Positions 26,023 to 34,284 of a stretch of DNA of 64,000 nt are shown here, in pieces. The notes beneath the pieces are model-generated. The model ran no database searches. It was given only the letters and a program-made list of their open reading frames with translations, and was not told the origin of the DNA. The position numbers were made by a program, and so were the translations under genes. Numbering within the stretch: position 1 is the first letter of the stretch; the number at the start of each line of letters is the position of its first letter. Source of the DNA: UBA3792 sp045114775 (GTDB lineage: Bacteria; Bacillota; Clostridia; Christensenellales; CAG-138); contig JBGULC010000028.1 of the NCBI GenBank assembly GCA_045114775.1, positions 91,575-155,574 on the forward strand, given 5' to 3'.

Positions 26023-26043
26023 CTGATACAATATCGGTATCAG
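26023..26043 (+). promoter_or_regulatory. Inverted repeat overlapping the putative -10 of the nitrilase operon
   Basis: CTGATAC-7 nt-GTATCAG is a perfect 7-bp inverted repeat. It overlaps TACAAT, a likely -10 element, and lies 20 nt before the ATG. The same repeat, with one arm base changed, precedes the nitrilase remnant at 11824. It could be an operator. Confidence 0.45.
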
Positions 26044-26064
26044 AAAGCGGGAGGACAAACGGCC

Positions 26065-26892
26065 ATGCTTATGAAGATCGCGGGCATTCAGCTTCTGCAA
26101 AAGGCGACGAAGCCGGAAACGTACGCGCATATCCGCGCGCTCGTTTCCGCGATCCCGGACGGCGCGGCGGACCTTATTATGCTCCCGGAGATGTGGAACG
26201 GGCCGTATGAAGCGCGGCTGTTTCCGACCTTTGCGGAGCCCATGGACGGGCCTTCGCGGCAGTTTCTCTCGGATCTTGCGAAGGAAAAGCGCGTATACCT
26301 CTGCGGCGGCTCGATCGCCGAGCGCGAGGGCGACCGTGTCTACAACACCGCGTACGTCTTCGATCCCGAAGGGCGCGAGATCGCCAGACACCGCAAGATG
26401 CACCTCTTCGACATTGACGTGAAGGGCGGGCAGCGCTTCTTCGAGTCCGACACGCTCTCGCCCGGAAACGAGATCACCGTCTTCTCCACCCCGTTTTGCA
26501 GGATGGGCCTCTGCATCTGCTACGATTTCCGCTTCCCCGAGCTTTCGCGGCTGATGGTCGACGCAGGCGCAAAGGTCATTCTCGTCCCCGCCGCGTTCAA
26601 TATGACGACCGGCCCCGCGCATTGGGAGCTGCTGTTCAGAAGCCGCGCAGTCGACAATCAGGTCTATACCGTCGGCGTCGCGCCCGCGCGCGATCCCGCA
26701 GCGTCCTATCAATCATGGGGGCATTCGATCGTCTGCTCGCCGTGGGGCGAGGTGCTCACACAGACGGACGAAAAGGAGGGCGTTCTGCTCGCTTCGCTCG
26801 ATCTCGACCGCGTCGATCGGGTCCGGAACGAGCTCCCGCTTTTAAAGCAGCGGCGAACGGATATTTACCGACTGGAGCGAGTCAGGCCATGA
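26065..26892 (+). CDS. Carbon-nitrogen hydrolase (nitrilase superfamily, omega-amidase-like)
   Basis: A 275-residue enzyme with the complete catalytic triad: Glu42 in IMLPEMWN, Lys111 in RHRKMHLFD and Cys152 in CICYDFRFPE. The length and the YDFRFPELSR stretch resemble omega-amidase/Nit2-type members, which hydrolyse alpha-ketoglutaramate-like amides, but specificity is uncertain. The start at 26065 has GGGAGGAC eight bases upstream; a frame extension to 25939 is not supported. It is the first gene of a five-gene operon and overlaps the next by ATGA. A truncated paralogue lies at 11862. Confidence 0.88.
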   Translation: MLMKIAGIQLLQKATKPETYAHIRALVSAIPDGAADLIMLPEMWNGPYEARLFPTFAEPMDGPSRQFLSDLAKEKRVYLCGGSIAEREGDRVYNTAYVFDPEGREIARHRKMHLFDIDVKGGQRFFESDTLSPGNEITVFSTPFCRMGLCICYDFRFPELSRLMVDAGAKVILVPAAFNMTTGPAHWELLFRSRAVDNQVYTVGVAPARDPAASYQSWGHSIVCSPWGEVLTQTDEKEGVLLASLDLDRVDRVRNELPLLKQRRTDIYRLERVRP

Positions 26893-27446
26893 AACAGGTC
26901 GTCCACATCTTCGGCGCGTCCGGCTCCGGCACAAGCACGCTCGCAAAGGCGCTGTGCGAACGGACCGGCTTCACGCATATCGAATCGGACGATTGTCTCT
27001 GGCTCCCGACCGACCCGCCTTTTACAACCAAACGCAGTCCCGAAGAACGGCTTGCCGTGATGCGGTGGGCGATCGCCGATGCGCAAAGCGTCGTGATCGC
27101 GGGCTCGCTCGTCGGCTGGGGCGATCCGCTGATCCCCTCGTTCACGCTTGCGGTGCGGCTTTCCGCGCTGACGGCGGTGCGGCTTCAAAGGGTCAAAGCG
27201 CGCGAACTTAAGCGCTTCGGCGCGCGGATTTTGCCGGGCGGCGATATGTACGAGGAGCAGCTCGCGTTTTACCGCTGGGCGGAAGGGTACGACGACGGCG
27301 GCGTCGAGATGCGCAGCAAAGCGATGCACGACGCGTGGCAGCAGCGGCTTCTGTGCCCGCGGCTCGACCTTGACGGCACGCAGCCGGTCGAAGCGCTTGT
27401 AAACGCCGTGCTTTCGGCTATGGAACCGATCACCGAAACGGAGTGA
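26889..27446 (+). CDS. P-loop nucleotide kinase-like ATPase
   Basis: A 185-residue protein with an N-terminal Walker A GASGSGTSTLAKAL. The Lys of GKS/T is absent: the loop reads G-x-x-G-S-G-T-S-T. An ESDDCLWLP stretch is typical of small-molecule kinases (shikimate/adenylate kinase-like, AAA-17 family). It overlaps the nitrilase stop by 4 nt, so the two are translationally coupled. The substrate cannot be inferred. The Thr in place of Lys in the P-loop also occurs in other members of this group, so activity is not excluded. Confidence 0.7.
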   Translation: MKQVVHIFGASGSGTSTLAKALCERTGFTHIESDDCLWLPTDPPFTTKRSPEERLAVMRWAIADAQSVVIAGSLVGWGDPLIPSFTLAVRLSALTAVRLQRVKARELKRFGARILPGGDMYEEQLAFYRWAEGYDDGGVEMRSKAMHDAWQQRLLCPRLDLDGTQPVEALVNAVLSAMEPITETE

Positions 27447-27450
27447 GACT

Positions 27451-28059
27451 ATGTGCGGACGATATGAGATCTATCAGGAGGTCAGAGACGAATACCTCGA
27501 AGCGCTGATCAAAGAAGCGCTGCGCGTGTCCGACAAGCTCGGCGCGGGTATGAAACCGTTCGGCGAGATCCGACCGACCGACGTTGCGCCGGTGATCGCG
27601 CCGAGCGCGCTGAACCGCAGGCTCGGCGCATTTCCGATGCAGTGGGGCTTCAGCCATCCGACCCGCGGCATGCTTGTATTCAATACGCGCATGGAGACCG
27701 CGCCGGAAAAGGACCTCTTTGTGAACAGCATCGACGAGCGCCGCTGCCTCATTCCGGCGTCGCGCTATTTTGAATGGAAAAAGACCGATGCGGACAGAAA
27801 GACGCGCTTTGCATTCTCTACCGAACGCGGCGATCCGCTGTACCTTGCCGGGCTCTATGTGCGCACCTCGGACAAACGGCGTCTCCCCTGCTTCTCCATC
27901 CTGACGCAGGACGCCGAAAAAAACATCAGGGACGTCCATCCGCGCATGCCGGTGCTCGTGCCGTTCTCCCGCGCGGAGGAATGGCTCTCTCCCGACACGG
28001 ACTTTCACGAATTCATCTATAATCTTTCCGTGCCGGTCGAAGCGAGGGCGGAACGATGA
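27451..28059 (+). CDS. yedK: SOS-response-associated peptidase / abasic-site DNA-protein crosslinker (YedK/HMCES family)
   Basis: A 202-residue SRAP-domain protein. Catalytic Cys2 (MCGRYE, exposed after Met removal), the Asn of VFNTRMET, Glu in ASRYFEWKK and His in DVHPRMPVL are all present. The family forms a thiazolidine crosslink with abasic sites in single-stranded DNA and protects them during replication. It starts 4 nt after the kinase-like gene and overlaps the Smr-like gene by 4 nt, so a small repair-related segment lies inside the operon. No LexA-type site was identified. Confidence 0.92.
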   Translation: MCGRYEIYQEVRDEYLEALIKEALRVSDKLGAGMKPFGEIRPTDVAPVIAPSALNRRLGAFPMQWGFSHPTRGMLVFNTRMETAPEKDLFVNSIDERRCLIPASRYFEWKKTDADRKTRFAFSTERGDPLYLAGLYVRTSDKRRLPCFSILTQDAEKNIRDVHPRMPVLVPFSRAEEWLSPDTDFHEFIYNLSVPVEARAER

Positions 28060-28304
28060 GCGAACCGTTTGTTGAACTCGATCTGCACCGGATGCACCAA
28101 TCGCAGGCGATCCGCGAGATCGACCGCGCGCTGCTGCGTGCCGACGGCGCGACGTATCAGCTCCGGCTCGTACACGGCTATCACGGCGGCGACGCGCTCA
28201 AAGCGATGATCCCAAAGATGTACCGGGACCACCCGAAAGTCAAGCGGATCCAAAAGGGCGACAACCCCGGCGTGACGATCCTCGTGCTGAAAGAACTGTA
28301 CTGA
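28056..28304 (+). CDS. Stand-alone Smr-domain protein
   Basis: An 82-residue protein made of one Smr (small MutS-related) domain. It has the N-terminal VELDLHRMHQSQAIREID and the central LRLVHGYHGGDALK, the equivalents of the LDLHG and HGxGxG motifs. Smr domains bind or nick nucleic acids, including stalled-ribosome mRNA. The first motif here reads DLHRM, not DLHG. It overlaps the HMCES-like gene by 4 nt. Confidence 0.8.
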   Translation: MSEPFVELDLHRMHQSQAIREIDRALLRADGATYQLRLVHGYHGGDALKAMIPKMYRDHPKVKRIQKGDNPGVTILVLKELY

Positions 28305-28320
28305 ACGAAAGGGACGAATC

Positions 28321-28749
28321 ATGAAGGAATATCGGTTTTACGGCGCAGAGACGGCCGACGTGAAGGATGCAAACGGCCTGACTCCGCGGGCGTATTATGA
28401 TCTTTTAACCGACTGCTGGTGCGCGGAGACCTGCGCGCCGCGCATGCGCGCTGACTGGAGCCCCGAGAATCCCACGCTCGGGCAATGCTCGATCACGTCG
28501 TTTCTCATTCAGGACCTTTACGGCGGCAAGGTGTACGGCGTGCCGCTGCCCGAAGGCGGCTATCATTGCTTCAACGCCGTCGGCGGCTGCGTTTTCGATC
28601 TCACGAGCGAGCAGTTCGGCGACACAAAGCTCGATTATTCAAACTGCCCCGAGCAGTTCCGCGAAATGCATTTTGCCGACGCGGACAAATACGCGCGCTA
28701 CAAGCTCTTGAAACAAAGGCTTTCGGAACGGCTGAAAGCCAAAGCATAA
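28321..28749 (+). CDS. YunG-like protein of unknown function
   Basis: A 142-residue soluble protein with the pattern NPTLGQCSITSFLIQDLYGG, then GGYHCFNAVGGCVFDLTSEQF. This resembles the Bacillus YunG family, in which a Cys near the middle and the His of YHxxN suggest a papain-like arrangement. Function is not established. It is the last gene of the operon and is followed by a strong bidirectional terminator. Confidence 0.6.
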   Translation: MKEYRFYGAETADVKDANGLTPRAYYDLLTDCWCAETCAPRMRADWSPENPTLGQCSITSFLIQDLYGGKVYGVPLPEGGYHCFNAVGGCVFDLTSEQFGDTKLDYSNCPEQFREMHFADADKYARYKLLKQRLSERLKAKA

Positions 28750-28752
28750 AAT

Positions 28753-28787
28753 AAAATCGGAGCGAGCCGAAGCTTTCTCCGATTTTT
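28753..28787. terminator. Bidirectional terminator between convergent genes
   Basis: AAAATCGGAG pairs with CTCCGATTTTT across a 14-nt loop. U-runs arise on both strands, so it serves the operon ending at 28749 and the lipoprotein gene ending at 28815. Confidence 0.85.
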
Positions 28788-28814
28788 GTATGCCGCGACG
28801 CGTGCGTTTTCCGA

Positions 28815-30320
28815 TCAATATCCTTTTTCCGGGTTGATGATACTGCCGTCGATTGCGTTGATCAGCAGGATCGGCTGATATGTTTCCATGACGCCGTGAT
28901 CATCGAAGCCGATCTGACGCTCCGAGGTGTTCGCATAGAACGCCCACACCGGGATCAACAGTCCCCGCTCGATGCTGTTTTGCTCCCGAACGCGCCAAAG
29001 TCCAAGCTCAACGCGGTCGATATGCTTCTCAAATCGCCACTCCAAACCGCTGCCCTGATAGTCCTTTGTTTCGGTTTCATACATGATCGGCAGCATCTTT
29101 TCCATGATTTTTTGAATCTCGGCAAACGGCAAAAGGCTCGTCTGCTCAGCGACCGTATTGCCGATCGCAAGCGGAGTATTCAACTGGATGCAGTAAACGC
29201 CGCCGTCGTTGACGTCGATCCAGAACGTCTCATATTCCCATGCGTCTGCATAGCTTTCTTCGTCCGCCGAAAACGCGGCGTCTTCATTCTCGTGCTCGTT
29301 TCCGGTCATCAAGGTACATACCCCTCTGACCTTATGCACACAGACGACACGGTAAGCAAACTCGGTCGATTCATTGTCCCTGATCACAAAGATTCGCTGC
29401 ACTGTGTATGCGCTGTCGAGCTCTGCTGCTTTCAAAAAGTCCTCGGCGAACATCTTCGCCTTTTGCGGCGAGATCATGACGGAACCGTTCATCTCCGCAG
29501 GACACGGTTCGCCCCTATCCAGTTCTTTGCCCCAGATATAGCAGGGCGCTTGCTTTTCATTTCCTTTGATGAATGTAAAACCGGAAGATCGCAAAACGGC
29601 GCGAATGGAATACCCGATCTCCCGTCCAAACTCGTCATAGCTCGGCTTCACGATCGGCACAGTGTTGTTCGAAAGATTTGATACCGTAAATCGGTATCCT
29701 GTCTCTTTTGATTCCGCAGCCAGATATGTCCATGAGGCCGCTTCCTTTCCTTCGTTGTCGAGTACCACACCCTTGATCAACGTGCCGTCGGCAGAATCAC
29801 CGGTCGCGATGTCCGGCGCCGCCGCATACTGTTTTTTCAGCGTTTCGAGCGCCTTCTGAACCTGCTCCTCGGATTCAAATCCGCATTCGCCGAAATTGCC
29901 GCCATCCGTGGCGGCAAGCAGCTGCTCGATCCCCTGCGCGATGTCGTTCTTTGTTTTTTCGTCTATAATCGCTGTCATCGGCACATCATCGACGAGCACG
30001 TTCCAAAGACGCGACACGGTTTTCTGATCGAAATCGCTCGGAAACACACGCACGATCGGCAGTTCCCCGTCCGGCACAACGATCTCCGCATCGGCGTCGA
30101 TCGAGAGAAAGCCCTTTTGATAGGAATAGTTGAGACGCTCCGGTACGCCGAGTCGCTCCCGTATCGGCAGCGCAAGAAGCTCAGGCGCGATCGAAGCCCG
30201 CGCCTGTTCGATCATTTGCGTCTGATCCTTGCCGACCACGATCGGCTTCTCCGGCGTCGGCTGACAGGCGGCAAGAAGCAGAAGCGCGGCAAGAAGAATG
30301 ACAATAATATGTTTTTTCAC
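28815..30320 (-). CDS. Large lipoprotein of unknown function (DUF6034-like)
   Basis: A 501-residue lipoprotein. The best start is a GTG at 30320 behind AGAAAGGAG, which places a signal peptide KKHIIVILLAALLLLAAC directly at the N-terminus with lipidated Cys19. The frame upstream to 30479 has no ribosome site. The mature start QPTPEKPIVVGKDQ resembles Clostridia lipoproteins annotated with DUF6034. The body is a mixed alpha/beta extracytoplasmic protein without a recognised catalytic motif. It is monocistronic, with the terminator at 28753-28787. Confidence 0.75.
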   Translation of the reverse strand: MKKHIIVILLAALLLLAACQPTPEKPIVVGKDQTQMIEQARASIAPELLALPIRERLGVPERLNYSYQKGFLSIDADAEIVVPDGELPIVRVFPSDFDQKTVSRLWNVLVDDVPMTAIIDEKTKNDIAQGIEQLLAATDGGNFGECGFESEEQVQKALETLKKQYAAAPDIATGDSADGTLIKGVVLDNEGKEAASWTYLAAESKETGYRFTVSNLSNNTVPIVKPSYDEFGREIGYSIRAVLRSSGFTFIKGNEKQAPCYIWGKELDRGEPCPAEMNGSVMISPQKAKMFAEDFLKAAELDSAYTVQRIFVIRDNESTEFAYRVVCVHKVRGVCTLMTGNEHENEDAAFSADEESYADAWEYETFWIDVNDGGVYCIQLNTPLAIGNTVAEQTSLLPFAEIQKIMEKMLPIMYETETKDYQGSGLEWRFEKHIDRVELGLWRVREQNSIERGLLIPVWAFYANTSERQIGFDDHGVMETYQPILLINAIDGSIINPEKGY

Positions 30321-30488
30321 GGATTGCTCCTTTCTGTTGCTGACTGAAGCATACCAAAGGATGCAAAGAAGAACTATCACGAAAGTGTAATGAATTTGTA
30401 ATGATTGTGCGTAATGCAGGGAGATTCGCTTGTCTTCTGCCTGATGTGGAAAAGGCGATCGGTGACGTTGATTGCGCAAACGCCTGCT

Positions 30489-30777
30489 TACAACCCCTCA
30501 GTCACGACAAGTCGTGACAGCTCCCCTTGCACAGGGAAGCCGAGACGTCAATGATGTCCTTCTTGTACAAAGACGGGACTCGCGTTGCCATGTTCCGGAC
30601 AATCTGCTTATTCCTTGCCTCCCCTGTGCAAGGGGAGGTGGCGAGGCTTGCCGAGCCGGAAGGGTTGTCTTTTCGGCATGCGGATGCGATCTCTTCCTAC
30701 GGACCCTTGGTGCGAAACCAAAAGCCTTCCCCCTTGGGTGTGGAGGCGGCGAGGCTTGCCCCGCCGGGAGGGTTGTC
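30489..30777. repeat. Intergenic repeat cluster: one forward and two inverted copies of a ~50-bp element
   Basis: Copy A (30489-30543) reads ACAACCCCTCAG..., CTCCCCTTGCACAGGGAAGCC. Copies B (30614-30669) and C (30724-30777) carry the complement: CCTCCCCTGTGCAAGGGGAGG and a diverged form, each ending in GGGTTGTC. A and B are terminal inverted repeats around about 70 bp, like a small non-autonomous element. Within A, GTCACGAC/GTCGTGAC is a further palindrome. No coding frame is convincing. Similar CTCCCCTTxxACAGGGGAGCC intergenic repeats are common in Clostridia genomes. Confidence 0.65.
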
Positions 30778-30790
30778 GATCGGATAATGA

Positions 30791-31357
30791 TCAAACGGTT
30801 TCCGCGTCAAAGATCACGCGGTGCATACGAACGTCGTATTCGTCCGTTGGAATGTCGTCGCGCATGGCTTTTCGGAAGCACAGGCAGAGCGTTTTATCGG
30901 CGTTTCCTTCAAGGAAGCGGTCGTAATAACCCGCGCCGTGCCCGAGACGTCTGCCGTCGCGCGACGCGGAAACGCACGGAACGAGGATCAAGTCGATCGC
31001 GTCCGGTCCGATCGTTTCCGAGCAGTCGACCGGCTCCAATATCCCATACGCGCCGGGCGCGAGATCGTCGGCGCTCTGGATCCGTACCGCAAGCATTTCA
31101 TGCTTTCCGATGCACTTCGGCACACAGACCGTTTTGCCGTCGGCAAGCGCGGCCGCAAGGATCGCGGCGGTGTCCGGCTCGGTCGGCATGGCGATGTACA
31201 GAAAGACGGTTTCGGCCTCCCGATACTCCTTCGATGCGAGGACCTTTTCGCCGATCCCGGCGCTCGCCGCCGCTTTGTATGCCTCCGGCAGTGTTCTGAG
31301 AAGCGCGGATACCTCTTTGCGCACCTGTTTTTTCCGTTCACGGACGCTTGTTTCCAT
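30791..31357 (-). CDS. 5-formyltetrahydrofolate cyclo-ligase
   Basis: A 188-residue enzyme that makes 5,10-methenyl-THF from 5-formyl-THF and ATP. The basic N-terminus KKQVRKEV, the central TVCVPKCIG and the signature LILVPCVSASRDGRRLGHGAGYYDRFL (split here into its conserved VPCVSASRDGRR and LGHGAGYYDRFL parts) are typical of the family. The length is standard. It starts 11 nt downstream of the anion permease gene and shares its promoter. The association with the permease is probably incidental. Confidence 0.92.
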   Translation of the reverse strand: METSVRERKKQVRKEVSALLRTLPEAYKAAASAGIGEKVLASKEYREAETVFLYIAMPTEPDTAAILAAALADGKTVCVPKCIGKHEMLAVRIQSADDLAPGAYGILEPVDCSETIGPDAIDLILVPCVSASRDGRRLGHGAGYYDRFLEGNADKTLCLCFRKAMRDDIPTDEYDVRMHRVIFDAETV

Positions 31358-31368
31358 ACGACCCTCCG

Positions 31369-32514
31369 TTATGCGATCAAATAGACCAGCAGCATGATCC
31401 CGACGAGCAGGATCAGAAACGCGAAGTTGAACAACGTGTATTCGCCGACGTAGCGGATCGTTTTGCCGGGATTGTTCTTCACGTACTCGCGGAACGTGAT
31501 CAGACTCGCGAGCGACGCGATCAGTGTGCCGACGCCCCCGATGTTCACACCGACGAGCAGCGCCGGGTAATTATCGGTAAACTGCGACAGCAGCACCGCG
31601 GACGGCACATTACTGATGAACTGGCAGGAGATCACGCTGACGAGGAACGTGTTCTTTTCGAGCAGACCCGAGAAAAAGCTGCGCACCGCCTCGATCCTGC
31701 CCATGTTCCCCGCAAAGACAAAGAAGAACACGAACGTAAACAGCAGCGGGTAATCGACCTCCAATAGCGCCTTTCGGTCCAGAACGAGCAGCGCAAGCGG
31801 AATGACGATCAGCCCGATCCAGTACGGGATCCCGCGGAACACGATCGCGATCGACAGCGCAAACAGCAGCAGATACAGCGTTGTCTTCATCAGCGGCATG
31901 TGGATCTTCTCGTCGCTCAGCTTCAGCGGCTCCGGCTTGACAAAGATGATGCAGCAGAGCGTAATCAGCACGACGGCGACCGCAAACGGGATCGCCATGA
32001 TCCGCACGAATTCGCCGTTGGGGATTTGGAACTTCGTATACAGGAACAGGTTCTGCGGGTTGCCGAACGGCGTCAGCATGCCGCCGAGATTTGCGGCGAT
32101 ATTCTGCATGATGAAGGTGAACGCCATGTATTTTTCCTTGCGCGTCGAAGTGAGCACAAAGAAGCCGAGCGGCAGAAACGTCAGCAGCGCCATGTCGTTT
32201 GCGATCAGCATGGAGCCGATAAAGGTGATATAAACGAGGGCAAGCACGCTCATGCGCGCGTTTTTGAAAAGCCGGACGACCCTGCGCGCAAGCGCGTAAA
32301 AGAAGCGGATATTCCGGAGCGCGCAGACCACAGCCAGCACGCAGAACAAGCACGTCAGCGTTTTGAAATCGAAATAGCCGAGATACGCCTCGTCCGGCGG
32401 AACGATGAACATGGTGATCACCGCCGCAAAGAACGCGATGACCATGACGGCGTTCTTCTTGACGAAGCCTTTTATGAAGCGGAAAACCGCGTTGTCTGTA
32501 AGCTTTTTCAGCAT
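31369..32514 (-). CDS. ArsB/SLC13-type anion permease
   Basis: A 381-residue membrane protein with 10-11 hydrophobic helices. It has the two inverted re-entrant motifs of the ion-transporter superfamily: IGSMLIANDMALLTFLP with MLTPFGNPQNLFLY in the first half, and FISNVPSAVLLSQF with NIGGVGTLIASLASLI in the second. These are the sodium/anion binding loops. The substrate could be a dicarboxylate, sulfate or arsenite. No ars genes are nearby. It is the first gene of a two-gene operon behind a perfect consensus promoter. Confidence 0.85.
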   Translation of the reverse strand: MLKKLTDNAVFRFIKGFVKKNAVMVIAFFAAVITMFIVPPDEAYLGYFDFKTLTCLFCVLAVVCALRNIRFFYALARRVVRLFKNARMSVLALVYITFIGSMLIANDMALLTFLPLGFFVLTSTRKEKYMAFTFIMQNIAANLGGMLTPFGNPQNLFLYTKFQIPNGEFVRIMAIPFAVAVVLITLCCIIFVKPEPLKLSDEKIHMPLMKTTLYLLLFALSIAIVFRGIPYWIGLIVIPLALLVLDRKALLEVDYPLLFTFVFFFVFAGNMGRIEAVRSFFSGLLEKNTFLVSVISCQFISNVPSAVLLSQFTDNYPALLVGVNIGGVGTLIASLASLITFREYVKNNPGKTIRYVGEYTLFNFAFLILLVGIMLLVYLIA

Positions 32515-32545
32515 TCAAGATCCCCTCGTGAAACCGACAGCCGTT

Positions 32546-32574
32546 ATTATATCCGTCTGCATCTTCTCTGTCAA
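32546..32574 (-). promoter_or_regulatory. Consensus promoter of the anion permease operon
   Basis: Minus strand: TTGACA, 17-bp spacer, TATAAT, a perfect sigma-A consensus 31 nt upstream of the ATG at 32514. Confidence 0.85.
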
Positions 32575-32650
32575 TCGCTGTTTTGCGATCGGGAAAGACT
32601 TGCTGCCGCCGCCATTCTCCAGGACTTCGGTATAAAATTACGGTTCTCTC

Positions 32651-32679
32651 TTGCGTTATTGCGCAGAATCACGTATAAT
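32651..32679 (+). promoter_or_regulatory. Promoter of the UDP-uronate operon
   Basis: -35 TTGCGT, 17-bp spacer, -10 TATAAT, about 75 nt before the ATG at 32755. It is back-to-back with the permease promoter. Confidence 0.65.
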
Positions 32680-32754
32680 AGCAGGACGAGGCAGCAATGT
32701 ACTTGTATTGTTATTATCAGAAACAGTATCGCTGTTTGTGACGGGAGATGCAAA

Positions 32755-34260
32755 ATGAAAAAACTGTCCCTCTCACTTTTGGCGCAGACGGTTGCGGCGC
32801 GTCGCAAAGCGCTGAAGATCACGCAGAGTCGGCTCGCGCAGATGACCGGTATCAACCGGGCGCTGATCTCGCGGCTCGAATCCGGCGTCTTCACGCCGTC
32901 CGTCGATCAGCTTCTGGCGCTTTCGGATACGCTCGGATTCGATATGCGGGACGTGTGGGAAAAGCCGGAGGCGGAGGCGCATCCCTCCATCGCGCGCTCC
33001 TATCGGATCGCCGTCGCCGGGACCGGTTATGTCGGGCTGTCGCTTGCCGTGCTGCTCGCGCAGCACAACGACGTTACAGCGGTGGATATCGTGCCGGAGA
33101 AGGTCGAAAAGCTGAACCGTTTCGAATCGCCGATCCGGGACGAATACATCGAAAAATATCTTGCCGAAGCGCAGGCGGGAACGAGAGAACTGCATTTGAC
33201 CGCGACCACCGACGGTATACGCGCCTATCGGGACGCGGATTATATCGTCATCGCCGCGCCGACAAATTACGATCCGAAGCAGAACTTCTTCGATTGCTCA
33301 GCGGTCGAGGCGGTGATCCGGCTGATCCTGGACAGCACGAAGGAACGGGAGCAAAAGCCCATGATCGTGATCAAATCCACGATCCCGGTCGGCTATACGG
33401 AACACATCAGAAAGCAGTTCGGAGCGGACAATATCATCTTCAGCCCGGAGTTTTTGCGCGAAAGCAAAGCGCTTTACGACAATCTCTATCCGAGCCGCAT
33501 CATTGTCGGCTGCGATCCGAATACCGAGCAAGCAGCGCGCACGTTTGCCGCGCTTCTCGAACAGGGCGCGATCAAGGACCCGATCGAAACGCTGTTTATG
33601 GGCTGCACGGAAGCCGAGGCGACGAAACTCTTTGTCAACACCTACCTTGCGCTGCGCGTATCGTTCTTCAATGAACTGGACACCTACGCCGAGGTCAAGG
33701 GTCTCTCCACCGCCTCGATCATCAAGGGCGTCTGCCTCGATCCGCGCGTCGGCGACTACTACAACAACCCTTCGTTCGGCTACGGCGGTTACTGTCTGCC
33801 GAAGGACACAAAGCAGCTTTTGGCCAACTATCAGAACGTGCCGCAGAACATGATGACCGCCATCGTCGAAAGCAACCGCACCCGCAAAGACTTTATTGCG
33901 GACCGTGTGCTGGAGATTGCAGGAAGCTATACGGCGTCGGCGCACTACTCGAAATCGCAGGAAAAGAAACAAAAGGAGATCACGGTCGGCGTCTACCGGC
34001 TCACCATGAAGGCAAACTCGGACAACTTCCGCCAAAGCTCCATCCAAGGCGTTATGAAACGCATTAAAGCCAAAGGCGCGACAGTCGTGATTTATGAGCC
34101 GACATTAGAGAACGGCAGCACGTTCTTCGGAAGTCTTGTTGTCAACGACCTCAAAAAGTTCAAGAAAATGTGCGGCTGCATCCTCGCAAACCGCTATGAT
34201 CCGGTCCTGGATGACGTTGAAGAAAAGGTTTATACGCGCGACTTGTTCCGCAGGGATTAA
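32755..34260 (+). CDS. XRE-type HTH domain fused to UDP-glucose 6-dehydrogenase
   Basis: A 501-residue fusion. Residues 8-62 form an XRE/HTH-3 domain (ITQSRLAQMTGINRALISRLE, with the recognition helix NRALISRLES). From 84 on there is a complete UDP-glucose/GDP-mannose dehydrogenase: Rossmann AVAGTGYVGLSLAV, IKSTIPVGYTE, SPEFLRES, and catalytic Cys in FGYGGYCLPKDTK. The ATG at 32755 has GGGAG upstream and a promoter behind it; a frame extension to 31900 runs antisense through the permease gene and is rejected. The enzyme makes UDP-glucuronate for the exopolysaccharide. The HTH could let it sense precursor levels and regulate its own operon. This is inference, but no frameshift or stop separates the parts. 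Confidence 0.88.
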   Translation: MKKLSLSLLAQTVAARRKALKITQSRLAQMTGINRALISRLESGVFTPSVDQLLALSDTLGFDMRDVWEKPEAEAHPSIARSYRIAVAGTGYVGLSLAVLLAQHNDVTAVDIVPEKVEKLNRFESPIRDEYIEKYLAEAQAGTRELHLTATTDGIRAYRDADYIVIAAPTNYDPKQNFFDCSAVEAVIRLILDSTKEREQKPMIVIKSTIPVGYTEHIRKQFGADNIIFSPEFLRESKALYDNLYPSRIIVGCDPNTEQAARTFAALLEQGAIKDPIETLFMGCTEAEATKLFVNTYLALRVSFFNELDTYAEVKGLSTASIIKGVCLDPRVGDYYNNPSFGYGGYCLPKDTKQLLANYQNVPQNMMTAIVESNRTRKDFIADRVLEIAGSYTASAHYSKSQEKKQKEITVGVYRLTMKANSDNFRQSSIQGVMKRIKAKGATVVIYEPTLENGSTFFGSLVVNDLKKFKKMCGCILANRYDPVLDDVEEKVYTRDLFRRD

Positions 34261-34284
34261 GAATCATACAAAAGGAGAAACGAT

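Noticed and set aside
31900..32754. Extended N-terminus of the HTH-Ugd fusion
   Set aside because: The extension is antisense to the anion permease and includes the promoter; the ATG at 32755 has its own ribosome site and starts the HTH domain.
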